A program made the translations under genes and the position numbers. A DNA stretch of 64,000 nucleotides from Paenibacillus sp. XY044 (GTDB taxonomy: Bacteria > Bacillota > Bacilli > Paenibacillales > Paenibacillaceae): contig NZ_NQMO01000002.1 in the NCBI RefSeq assembly GCF_002257645.1, forward strand, positions 558,001-622,000, in the 5' to 3' direction. Under the pieces are notes generated by a model, which did no database searches, was not told the origin of the DNA, and saw only the letters and a list, made by a program, of their open reading frames with translations. The stretch's first letter is position 1. Each line of letters starts with the position of its first letter. Shown in pieces: positions 1 to 7,848 of the stretch.

Positions 1-548
1 TCGTTGGGGATCAGCTCTTAATCAGCACAGGTGCGTGGATTCAGGAGTTGTCTGAGACCCTCGGTATCCGGATTCCCGTCTATCCGATCCGGGGTCAAAT
101 ATGCGCCTACGCCTGGGGTGAGGAGCGGGAGCCGCTTCGTCATCTCGTGTTCACCAGTCAGGGGTACCTGGTCCAAAAAGCGAACGGAACGCTCGTATGC
201 GGCGCCTCGGAGGATATCGCCGGATTCGATACGACCGTCACGGACAAAGGCATCCGGCGGCTGACGGAGTGGAACAAACAGGTGCTGCCCGCGCTTGGTG
301 AGGTACAGCCGTTTCACCGCTGGGCGGGACTGCGCCCGGCGGTTCTCGACGGCAGGCCGTTGATCGGGCGGCTGGACGATGCCGGCCATATCTTTGCGGC
401 CGCCGGTCACTACCGCAACGGCATCCTGCTCAGCCCGGTAACGGCCGCGCTGATTGCCGATAGCGTGGAGGGCAAGCAGCTGCCGGAATGGTTTGGAGCG
501 TTCCGGCCGAACCGGTTTGGTGAGGTGCAGGCGGGCGCTTTTTCGTAA
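1..548 (+). CDS. thiO: Glycine oxidase ThiO-like FAD oxidoreductase, C-terminal part
   Basis: Only the last ~181 codons are in the window; the reading frame is open from base 3 and stops at 546-548. ThiO is a DAO-family flavoenzyme that oxidises glycine to the imine used to build the thiazole of thiamine. The visible part has the family's C-terminal FAD-binding pattern: IRGQICAY near the edge, then RWAGLRPAVLDGRPLIG and AAAGHYRNGILLSPVTA, where the HYRNGI stretch is typical of ThiO rather than of other DAO members. The neighbouring thi genes expected upstream are outside the window. A rho-independent terminator follows at 639-675. The family call is firm; choosing ThiO over another glycine or sarcosine oxidase is likely but not proven by a fragment. 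Confidence 0.8.
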   Translation, partial: VGDQLLISTGAWIQELSETLGIRIPVYPIRGQICAYAWGEEREPLRHLVFTSQGYLVQKANGTLVCGASEDIAGFDTTVTDKGIRRLTEWNKQVLPALGEVQPFHRWAGLRPAVLDGRPLIGRLDDAGHIFAAAGHYRNGILLSPVTAALIADSVEGKQLPEWFGAFRPNRFGEVQAGAFS

Positions 549-638
549 AACATAAGGATTGCCGCCGAAAAAGTGGATTGTAGAAAAGGCGGGAGCGCGG
601 TTCGTGCCGTACAGTTAATAGGTCTGGCATGGAGCACT

Positions 639-675
639 GGCAAAGCAGGAATGCATTTCTGCTTTGCCTTTTTGT
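639..675 (+). terminator. Rho-independent terminator after thiO
   Basis: Arms GGCAAAGCAG (639-648) and CTGCTTTGCC (659-668) form a 10-bp stem with a 10-base loop, followed by a run of T. It ends the thiO transcript. Confidence 0.85.
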
Positions 676-789
676 ATTTTGTGATGTAAGTGCCTTTCGC
701 GAAAAGGGTATCTGATACATCCATTGTATCCATATAATAGGAGATATTCGTTTTAGTGACAATTAATGACAAATTTTGCGAAAATGCTG

Positions 790-998
790 TAGTATACTGC
801 AAGTAGTCCTATGACAAATAGGACAGAAGTTTCACAGGAATACATAAGGAGGTGCGGCTGCTTAGGGCCACGCGTGGGCAAGCAGTCCCGTCGGTTAAGG
901 AAAACATACTTTTTTAGCAAGAGGGTTTAGGTTCAGAGCAACAAAGGAAGCAGCAGCTCAGACGATATCGGGAAGTATTAGGGAGCTAGATGTAACAG
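790..998 (+). promoter_or_regulatory. Long untranslated leader of the SLH gene, with one hairpin
   Basis: About 320 bases separate the thiO terminator from the SLH gene. A TATACT -10-like box lies near 793-798 with no convincing -35. A stem of GGCTGCTT (856-863) and AAGCAGTC (880-887) encloses the self-complementary CCACGCGTGG. An AAGGAGG at 846-852 is not followed by a credible gene. The region does not match the cyclic-di-GMP, ydaO or SAM riboswitch cores that I know. It may be a structured leader controlling surface-protein expression; this is inference. Confidence 0.35.
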
Positions 999-2312
999 TT
1001 GTCAGAAAGAATCAGGAAGTTAATGAATTTAAGAGGAATTAGGAAATTGAAGAAGGTGCATATTTTAAAAGATTGGAGCGGAAGAAGCATGTTCAAAGCA
1101 ATGTTGATGACCATTTTAGCCGGGGCGATGATCCTCGGAGCGGCAGGAGCGATCGAACAGCCGGTGCCTGCAGCCGCGGCTGCGGCCTTTAAGGATGTAC
1201 CGGCGTCCCATTGGGCCTATCAGGCCATAAACGATGCGGTGTCCAAGGGTTACTTGAAAGGAGACGGCAGCGGCAAATTCAGACCGAGCGACCCGGTCAC
1301 GCGGGCCGAATTTGCGGCGATTCTGGCCAGGGTTTCGACGAACGAAAACGCTGGCGGAGCAGCAGCTTTTTCTGATTTGGCCGGGCACTGGAGCGAGAAG
1401 GAAGTGAGCGAGGCGGCGGGGAAAGGCTTTTTCAGTCCGGCCGATTATGCAAACGGCTTTAAGCCAGGCACTCCGCTGACACGGGTGGAAATGGCGAAGT
1501 GGATGGCCTCGGGATTGGCGGCCCGTGACGGGGAGTACAAGCAGGCGCTCGAGGATACGAAGGGCACGATCGTTCCGGTGACGGAGTATTATAAGGGCGG
1601 TTTGAACAAAGCCGGCTATCCGTACGTGTCGGTCATGCTGGGCACGGGACTCATGTCCGGGTATCCGGACGACAGCTTCGGTGGCGACAAAACGACCACA
1701 CGCGCGGAGGTGGCGGTGATCATCCAGCGTTACGAAACGACGCAGACGAAGGCACCAAGCGCGTTTAAGGGATTGAACGAGCTGCGGGAAGTGGGGACGA
1801 CGGGGACGAATCATTTGACGGTTACATCTTATATTGATCCCCCAAACGAACATACACTGCAATCAATTTTAAATAAAAACACTAGCTTGCGTAATGGGGC
1901 TGGCAAGGTGAAAATTCATCATTATATCTTTTTAGGTGGTACAAGTTCAGATCAGCCTGGAAGTATATATGGTCAAATGTTTGCCGATAAGGAAACTTTA
2001 TTTTTAGATGACTCTTATCTTGTATTTATAGATTCATCAGTTTCTCCATTAACCGACTCCTTTAAATTGGCACATTACTCGAACGGGATGACGTCCTTTC
2101 TACAAGGTGGAATTAGGGTTTATGGACAAGGCCCAACAAAGTTTGGCTATAAAACATTACCTAATGATGGATCAAAGTTCTTTGTGAAAGGCAAGGAGAC
2201 AAGGTTTTGGAGCTATTCTGTAGTTCCAAGATATGTAACCCACGGGGATAGTGTCCTCAGAAATATTGTTGCTGATGATGGATCGTACGGAGGCATTATC
2301 CTACGGAAGTAG
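999..2312 (+). CDS. SLH-domain surface protein
   Basis: A secreted, wall-anchored protein. Three SLH repeats lie at about residues 62-112 (FKDVPASHWAYQAI), 115-166 and 205-248 (YPYVSVMLGTGLMSGYPDD); SLH triplets bind pyruvylated secondary wall polymers in Bacillales. The C-terminal ~190 residues match no domain I recognise and are encoded by AT-rich DNA unlike the SLH part. Start choice is open: TTG at 999 has only a distant GGGAG; ATG at 1023 has AGGAAG close upstream; ATG at 1089 gives the cleanest signal peptide (MFKAMLMTILAGAMILGAAG). The next gene starts 17 bases after the stop, so the two are probably co-transcribed. Confidence 0.8.
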   Translation: MSERIRKLMNLRGIRKLKKVHILKDWSGRSMFKAMLMTILAGAMILGAAGAIEQPVPAAAAAAFKDVPASHWAYQAINDAVSKGYLKGDGSGKFRPSDPVTRAEFAAILARVSTNENAGGAAAFSDLAGHWSEKEVSEAAGKGFFSPADYANGFKPGTPLTRVEMAKWMASGLAARDGEYKQALEDTKGTIVPVTEYYKGGLNKAGYPYVSVMLGTGLMSGYPDDSFGGDKTTTRAEVAVIIQRYETTQTKAPSAFKGLNELREVGTTGTNHLTVTSYIDPPNEHTLQSILNKNTSLRNGAGKVKIHHYIFLGGTSSDQPGSIYGQMFADKETLFLDDSYLVFIDSSVSPLTDSFKLAHYSNGMTSFLQGGIRVYGQGPTKFGYKTLPNDGSKFFVKGKETRFWSYSVVPRYVTHGDSVLRNIVADDGSYGGIILRK

Positions 2313-3260
2313 GCTAGGGAGGAAATAGAATGAGGACTCGGTTGAAGACAACACTTCTTTTGTTCCTAATTTTATTACTACTTATCGGTGGGTACCCTTC
2401 CAAACCTAACGAAGTAAGAGCAGCTAGTGATGCGAGTTATCCATCCGATAGCACTGTCACCCCTTTGGGACCAACAAATCGACAAGTCGTTACTAAAAAA
2501 GTTTCAGCAACTGCACCAGGTAATCCAGGAGTGTATTGGTATCAATTAGACGATGGCTCTTTTAGGGCTGATCGAAATGACAATGGAATAACTGATGACT
2601 CGCCAATGGCTGGTACAGATGTCGCTCCTTATCCGGCTGAAAAGGAAACTGGTGTAAAAATAAATTCACTAGATTATTCTCCTGGTAATTTTTTTGATGC
2701 AGATAATTCGAAGGTACCCAAGGCCGCAATAGAGGATATAAAAATAGTGAAAGAAGAGACAGAGTTTACCTATTTCAGAAACTTTAAGGCGGGGACAAGC
2801 CATATTCCTAACATAGAAACATTAAGCGATAATATAAGTTTGATGCTTTGGGTGAAGACGGGCGGGAGCATACCTTTCACAGAACGAAAGGAGCTTGATA
2901 TTAAACATAGACCGAATGGCTATCCCAAATTTCAACTCAGGTATGATGTCACAGTAAATCTTTCATGGACCGGGATAGCCAAAGAGCTCAAGGAAATACG
3001 AGTAACACCTGGAAGTGCTTCGATGAAAAAGGGAGAGGATAAGACATTTAAGGGAGAAGTTCGTACTAAACCCTTTGAAGTTAAGGGGAACACAAACTTT
3101 GGTGATTATGTGGATGTATCATCAAGAACAGAAACCACTTGGAGTTCGGATAACAAGGCTGTTGCTACAGTAGATAATAATGGTAAAGTGCATGCTGAGG
3201 GCAAGGGAACCGCGAAAATAACAGCGGTATGGAAAAGTGGGCTTTATTATCTTATGGGCA
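1815..3260. other. AT-rich block spanning the junction of two surface-protein genes
   Basis: Base composition changes sharply inside both genes. Hand counts of single 60-base lines give 35% GC at 1921-1980, 38% at 2701-2760 and 40% at 2161-2220, against 60% at 3361-3420 and 53% at 4441-4500. The block covers the C-terminal domain of the SLH protein, the 17-base gap, and the N-terminal ~310 residues of the following protein up to the end of its Big_2 domain. Both reading frames remain open throughout. This looks like an exchanged cassette. Confidence 0.7.
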
Positions 3261-5725
3261 CAGCCACTGTCACCGTCGGCGATGGGGGCGGGGACGGACC
3301 GCCGCCGGTCGATCCCCCGGATCCCGGGGTAACCTGCACCGAGCCGGCGCCGGATCAATCGATGACCGGCAAATACATGGACCCGGTCGTTACGGCTAAA
3401 ATCCGCGCGGATACCCGCGGCAGCGAACGTTTTGACGTGCTTCAGGGCATTCCGACCTCCGAGAGTTTATACGGTAATGTGCTCGCCCGGAATCATTTGG
3501 TTCAGGACAAATTCGTGCAAATGACCGGGACATGCACGTATACGGTCAATGTGACCAAGGAGTATACGCTGAACTGGGACCCGGGCAAGGAAGTGCCGAA
3601 CGCGGACGGCAAAGGAACGCATACCGAGCCGGATCCGCAGAGCGAGACCGAAAGTAAAACCTACTCTTACCAGATTGAGCGGCGGTATGCTTTCTGGAAA
3701 ATCGAGAATCTGGAGGTCTACCAAATCCGCGAAGCGATTCTTGACAATTACGCCCTGCCGGGCGGACGAATAGCCATACAGCCTAGCGGGTACAGCGCAC
3801 CGTATTATGCCGCCGCCACGAACGGAAATTACGATCCGCCTGCTCCGCCCGGGGAGCTTACGGCTGCCGGGCAGACACTGAACGGGGGCAAGTCCAAACC
3901 ATCGGTGCCGAATGACGAAGGCGCCTTGAAGGGAGAAGCGGAGAAAGCCGTCGGCAAAATCCAGGTGGCCAATGACTCGCTGGTCTTTAACGGGCAGACG
4001 ATCATGAACAGCCAGAAGGTTGAGGAGTCGGGCCCGTCGCCGACGCAAATTCCCGAGCCGCCCCAGATCGGTGAAAATGTGCTGTATAGCCCGGGAAATA
4101 TGATCGATCGCAGCAAAACCAATAAACAAGATACGCCGAGCGCGGGCAAAATCGGATATGACCTGATGCCTGGCAATATTAACGGCGGGCAGAACCAGGA
4201 ATATCCGATCTACGGCATCAACACCGTGACGGTCCATACGCCGGTGGTCAACTATTCTTCGGTGTCGGACGATGCGGCGCACAACCAGAAAACAATTCCG
4301 GACGCCAGCCGGTCCGCCCTGATTCTCGAGCGTCCGTTCACGGTCCGGATTCCGACGAGCGGCCAGCATGTCAGCTACCCGGGCTACGGTAACCGGGATT
4401 ACGCCAAGTATTTCCGCATCAAGCAGGTCAAGTTTCCATTTGATGTCTACGATGGAACCCGGACGGCGTTTATTCCGAAAAATACGTGGGTGGACATCCC
4501 GGTCGGCCAGCTGGACACGACCTTTTATTTACCGGTATGGGTGGACGAAGGTCCGTACCAGATCGCCTTTCGTAATATTGCCGAAAATGCCCCTGCAGAC
4601 TATACGCAGCAAAATGACGCCAATACCAGCCTGGTGCATCACGCCGCATATGACGAGGTGGCGGTTGACGTCATTGGAAGGCTGTACGATTTTCACGTGA
4701 CCGATATCGCCGATTACAACTGGGAGACCGTGTTCCGGTCTCAGAAGGGCAGCGCGGTCCAGACGGGCGTCACCTACTGGGTCGGTCAGAAAGGGATCGA
4801 TGGCGATCTGCGGGGCAATGCAGCCCTCTTTACGCTGCCGATCCGTCCGGGAAGCAGTCCGCTGCAGGGATTCAAGAACGTGTCCATCAAGACCGGATAC
4901 CACTTCAAGTTTGATTTCAAAACAAAAGGGAACATGTTCGGTTCACTGGACGGGATCCGCATCACGCCAACCTTCTATTACGTCAGAAAAGACGGGAAGG
5001 CCATCAACAGCCGCGGCGACACGCGGATTCCGGTGGATCTGTACTACAGCACAAGCTCGAAGCATTTTGTGAAAATCGGATCGTCCGAAGATCATGTGCA
5101 GCGTTACGTCATCTTGAATGACCGGCTGCGGAACGTGCCCGCACAGGAGCTGCGGGATACGGCTGGCTACAAGTTTAATCATGGCGGCACGACGGGGAGC
5201 CAGCGCCGGAACGAGTACATCGACAGCTATGTGAACAAGTACACCAAGCAGAAAACGCCGGTCGGAAGCTACAGCCTCTTCATTCTGCCCGAGCAGCTGC
5301 GGACGTTTCTCAGCCTGAAGGATCCGGTACCCGAGTCGGTGGACCGTGAACGGGCTGACGTCTCGATCCAGAAATGGTACGGCGAGTACAGCCTGCCGGC
5401 CGATCCCTATGTGGTCGAAGCGGGGACGAATGTGGCGGAATACGGGCGCACGCACGGAGGGCTGGACGAGAAGTCCCCCATTTTTCTGAAGAACGGCTAT
5501 ATCGTCGTGAACTTCAACCTCGAGTCCATCCAGGCGGGCGACCTGAACAAGCCGCATCTGCAGTACATTTACGGCCCGCTGATGAATCAATGGCAAATGG
5601 AAGGCTTTAACCGGAACATCCAGGACGCTTATGGGAACCGGTTTGTGCTAAGAGACGGCGATGTCGTATTTTACCAGACCGATCAGTCCAGCAGGGATGA
5701 CTTCAGCAGCCAGGTACCGCATTAA
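2330..5725 (+). CDS. Large secreted protein with Big_2 domain (DUF5704-like)
   Basis: A 1131-residue protein with a signal peptide (MRTRLKTTLLLFLILLLLIG, cleavage probably after VRAA near residue 32) and a strong GGGAGGAAATAGA ribosome site. Residues ~220-316 are a bacterial Ig-like Big_2 domain (IRVTPGSASMKKGEDKTFKG ... TTWSSDNKAVATVDNNGKV). A short Gly/Pro linker (GDGGGDGPPPVDPPDPG) leads to a large C-terminal region that I think belongs to the DUF5704 group seen in Paenibacillus; that family name is from memory. No catalytic motif is visible. The N-terminal part up to the linker is AT-rich, the rest is GC-rich like the rest of the window. It probably works outside the cell together with the SLH protein encoded just upstream. 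Function is unknown. Confidence 0.7.
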   Translation: MRTRLKTTLLLFLILLLLIGGYPSKPNEVRAASDASYPSDSTVTPLGPTNRQVVTKKVSATAPGNPGVYWYQLDDGSFRADRNDNGITDDSPMAGTDVAPYPAEKETGVKINSLDYSPGNFFDADNSKVPKAAIEDIKIVKEETEFTYFRNFKAGTSHIPNIETLSDNISLMLWVKTGGSIPFTERKELDIKHRPNGYPKFQLRYDVTVNLSWTGIAKELKEIRVTPGSASMKKGEDKTFKGEVRTKPFEVKGNTNFGDYVDVSSRTETTWSSDNKAVATVDNNGKVHAEGKGTAKITAVWKSGLYYLMGTATVTVGDGGGDGPPPVDPPDPGVTCTEPAPDQSMTGKYMDPVVTAKIRADTRGSERFDVLQGIPTSESLYGNVLARNHLVQDKFVQMTGTCTYTVNVTKEYTLNWDPGKEVPNADGKGTHTEPDPQSETESKTYSYQIERRYAFWKIENLEVYQIREAILDNYALPGGRIAIQPSGYSAPYYAAATNGNYDPPAPPGELTAAGQTLNGGKSKPSVPNDEGALKGEAEKAVGKIQVANDSLVFNGQTIMNSQKVEESGPSPTQIPEPPQIGENVLYSPGNMIDRSKTNKQDTPSAGKIGYDLMPGNINGGQNQEYPIYGINTVTVHTPVVNYSSVSDDAAHNQKTIPDASRSALILERPFTVRIPTSGQHVSYPGYGNRDYAKYFRIKQVKFPFDVYDGTRTAFIPKNTWVDIPVGQLDTTFYLPVWVDEGPYQIAFRNIAENAPADYTQQNDANTSLVHHAAYDEVAVDVIGRLYDFHVTDIADYNWETVFRSQKGSAVQTGVTYWVGQKGIDGDLRGNAALFTLPIRPGSSPLQGFKNVSIKTGYHFKFDFKTKGNMFGSLDGIRITPTFYYVRKDGKAINSRGDTRIPVDLYYSTSSKHFVKIGSSEDHVQRYVILNDRLRNVPAQELRDTAGYKFNHGGTTGSQRRNEYIDSYVNKYTKQKTPVGSYSLFILPEQLRTFLSLKDPVPESVDRERADVSIQKWYGEYSLPADPYVVEAGTNVAEYGRTHGGLDEKSPIFLKNGYIVVNFNLESIQAGDLNKPHLQYIYGPLMNQWQMEGFNRNIQDAYGNRFVLRDGDVVFYQTDQSSRDDFSSQVPH

Positions 5726-5909
5726 TGTGAAGCCATTCAGCAAGCGACCAGACCTCATGGTACGTGGACAACGCACGCTTCACTTTAAGATCCGCCAAAA
5801 CCAAAAAGGAGTTAAAACGAGGAGGCTATCCCGGGAGTAGGTTCCGCTAAAACAGCCTGAATGACGGCGTTAGGGATACGGTCCCTGCGCCTCCATTTCA
5901 TTAAAAGAG

Positions 5910-5957
5910 AGGCTGCCCTTAGGTCGGTTTGTGACCTTTTGGGGCAGCCTTTTTTTG
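5910..5957 (+). terminator. Terminator between convergent operons
   Basis: AGGCTGCCC (from 5910) pairs with GGGCAGCCT (ending 5950), followed by seven T. It ends the surface-protein operon and separates it from the convergent ABC-transporter operon. Nothing else was recognised in 5726-5909. Confidence 0.85.
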
Positions 5958-5972
5958 TGTGTGCCTAACGTA

Positions 5973-6863
5973 TCAGCCTTTGACCGACCCGGCGGCGATA
6001 CCCTCCACGATCCGGTTGCTGAGCACCAGGAAGATGACGAGGATCGGCAGGATGCTGATCATCAGCGTCGCCCCGATGGCACCCCAGTCGGTCGTGTACT
6101 GTCCTACGAAGTTCTGAACGCCGACCGTCAAGGTCTTCAAGTTATCCGAGCTGATGAAGGTGTTAACGAAAATAAACTCGTTCCAGTTATAAATCATGTT
6201 GATGATCGCAGCCGTGGCAATGACGGAGAGCGTCATCGGCATCACGATCCGGAAGAACATGCGGTTCACGGAGCAGCCGTCCATAATGGCGGCCTCTTCC
6301 ACTTCGCGCGGCAGCGCGTAATAGAAACCGAGCAAAATCATGATCGTAATCGGCAGGTTAAAAGCGGTGTAGGACAAAATGATGCTGAGCTGGTTGTCCG
6401 TCAGCCCCACCTTTTGAAACAGGATGAACAAGGGGATCAGGGTCGAATGCACCGGGATCATCATGCCCACCATGAACAGTCCGAGGACGAGAGAGCTGAG
6501 CTTCCAGCGCATCCGGGTAATCGCAAAGGTCACGAAGCTGGCCAGCAGAATCGTCAGCACGACGGCAATGACGGTGATCAGGACGCTGTTCATAAAGTAA
6601 CGGCCGATATTTCCCTGCTGCCACACGGTTTCGTAGTTTTCCCATTTCGGATGCGCAGGCACGGCGAAGGGGGGAAGATTGAACACTTCCTGATTGTCTT
6701 TTAAAGAAAACAAAAGCAGCCACACCAGGGGCAAAATTTGCAGGATCGCTCCCGCAATCAGCACCACATAGAGCAGCCCGGAGCCGATTCTGGCACCGAC
6801 AGGCCGGGAAGACCGCATCACGGGAACGGATACGGCCGGACTTGCGGTTCTCATCATAAGCAC
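5973..6863 (-). CDS. Carbohydrate ABC transporter permease (MalG/AraQ type)
   Basis: An inner-membrane component of a CUT1-family sugar importer, 296 residues. Several hydrophobic spans are visible, from LLYVVLIAGAILQILPLVWL near residue 30 to ILPILVIFLVLSNRIVEG near the end. The EAA loop that contacts the ATPase is REVEEAAIMDGCSVNRMFFR. It is the last gene of a minus-strand operon (kinase, regulator, binding protein, permease, permease) and starts 9 bases after the preceding permease. No ATPase gene is present; Bacilli often use a shared MsmX-type ATPase for such systems. The substrate cannot be read from the sequence. Confidence 0.92.
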   Translation of the reverse strand: MLMMRTASPAVSVPVMRSSRPVGARIGSGLLYVVLIAGAILQILPLVWLLLFSLKDNQEVFNLPPFAVPAHPKWENYETVWQQGNIGRYFMNSVLITVIAVVLTILLASFVTFAITRMRWKLSSLVLGLFMVGMMIPVHSTLIPLFILFQKVGLTDNQLSIILSYTAFNLPITIMILLGFYYALPREVEEAAIMDGCSVNRMFFRIVMPMTLSVIATAAIINMIYNWNEFIFVNTFISSDNLKTLTVGVQNFVGQYTTDWGAIGATLMISILPILVIFLVLSNRIVEGIAAGSVKG

Positions 6864-6872
6864 CTCCCTATA

Positions 6873-7754
6873 TCAGGAATATTGAATCGTGTCTTTGGAG
6901 GCGGTTGCCTTACGGATCGCCCATGTCGCGACCATGCAGATGATCAGCAGGAAGAAGCCGATGGCACTGCCGTAGCCGAAATCGAATCCGCGGAACGCCT
7001 TTTGGTACATGTAGGAAGCCATCACCTCACTGGATCCGTTCGGTCCGCCGCTGGTCATGACATAGATCAGGTCAAAATATTTCAGCGAACCGACCACCGC
7101 CAGCACGATCGTCACTTTGACGACTTCGGATACGAGCGGCAGCTTGATCCGCAGGGCGATTTGCCACGGGTTCGCGCCGTCAATTCGGGCCGCTTCGATC
7201 AGCGAAGCCGGAATATTCTTCAGGGCGGCATAGTAGATCAGGATGTAAAAGCCGGCGTACTGCCACAGTATCGGAACGAACAGGGCGTACAGCACCAGCT
7301 TCGGTTCCGACAGCCAGGCAGGCGGGTCGTCAACGCCAACCGAGATCAGGAACGTGTTTAGGATGCCGCTCGTCGGATGGTAAATTTTGAGCCACAGCTG
7401 GGCGATGGCGACGGAAGAGAGCAGCATCGGGATCAGGTAGATTTTGCGTAGCAGTCCCGCACCTTTAATGCTGCCGGCCAGAATCAGGGCGATAATCATG
7501 TACACGGCCAGACTGATGGTGGATAACACCGCGAATAACAACGAATGGTACACGCTGCTCCAGAACGCTTCGTCCTTCATCAGGGTTACGTAATTTTCCA
7601 GCCCGATAAAGGTCATGCTGCTGACGCCGTCCCATTTCATCAGACCGTAATAACCAGTGAGCACGATGGGAAAATAGATGATGGCCAGGATCAGAAGCAG
7701 AGCCGGCAGCACGTAAAGTGCGATGACCCTTTTGTTCGACATCACTTTGTCCAT
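6873..7754 (-). CDS. Carbohydrate ABC transporter permease (MalF/UgpA type)
   Basis: Partner permease of the CUT1 importer, 293 residues. The N-terminal span VIALYVLPALLLILAIIYFP and the EAA loop SLIEAARIDGANPWQIALRI are typical of MalF/UgpA-like subunits. The chosen ATG has AAGGAGG 10 bases upstream. It lies between the binding-protein gene, from which it is separated by a stem-loop at 7793-7831, and the second permease. The pair would form the membrane channel, with an ATPase supplied from elsewhere in the genome. Confidence 0.92.
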   Translation of the reverse strand: MDKVMSNKRVIALYVLPALLLILAIIYFPIVLTGYYGLMKWDGVSSMTFIGLENYVTLMKDEAFWSSVYHSLLFAVLSTISLAVYMIIALILAGSIKGAGLLRKIYLIPMLLSSVAIAQLWLKIYHPTSGILNTFLISVGVDDPPAWLSEPKLVLYALFVPILWQYAGFYILIYYAALKNIPASLIEAARIDGANPWQIALRIKLPLVSEVVKVTIVLAVVGSLKYFDLIYVMTSGGPNGSSEVMASYMYQKAFRGFDFGYGSAIGFFLLIICMVATWAIRKATASKDTIQYS

Positions 7755-7792
7755 AACTAGGAAGCCTCCTTACGATGCTAGTCGGATACGAG

Positions 7793-7831
7793 AAAAGGAC
7801 GCCCCGTCGGAGCTCGCCGGTTCGTCCTTTA
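7793..7831 (-). terminator. Intercistronic stem-loop after the binding-protein gene
   Basis: AAAGGACG and CGTCCTTT (7794-7801 and 7823-7830 on the plus strand) form an 8-bp stem with further pairing inside; on the minus strand it is followed by TTTTCTCG. It lies between the binding-protein and permease genes, so it may act as a partial terminator or mRNA-stability element that raises binding-protein output. Confidence 0.6.
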
Positions 7832-7848
7832 ATCCCTAACCGTGACAT

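Noticed and set aside
852..914. A 21-codon leader peptide starting at GTG 852
   Set aside because: The GTG overlaps the AAGGAGG it would need, and the peptide has no regulatory codon run or known pattern.
830..930. A cyclic-di-GMP-I or ydaO riboswitch in the SLH leader
   Set aside because: The GGGCAAACC/GACGCAAAGCC core and the ydaO core are both missing; only a simple hairpin is visible.
5726..5909. A structured RNA or small gene between the Big_2 gene and its terminator
   Set aside because: No stable long stem, start signal or known motif was found; it appears to be a 3' untranslated region.
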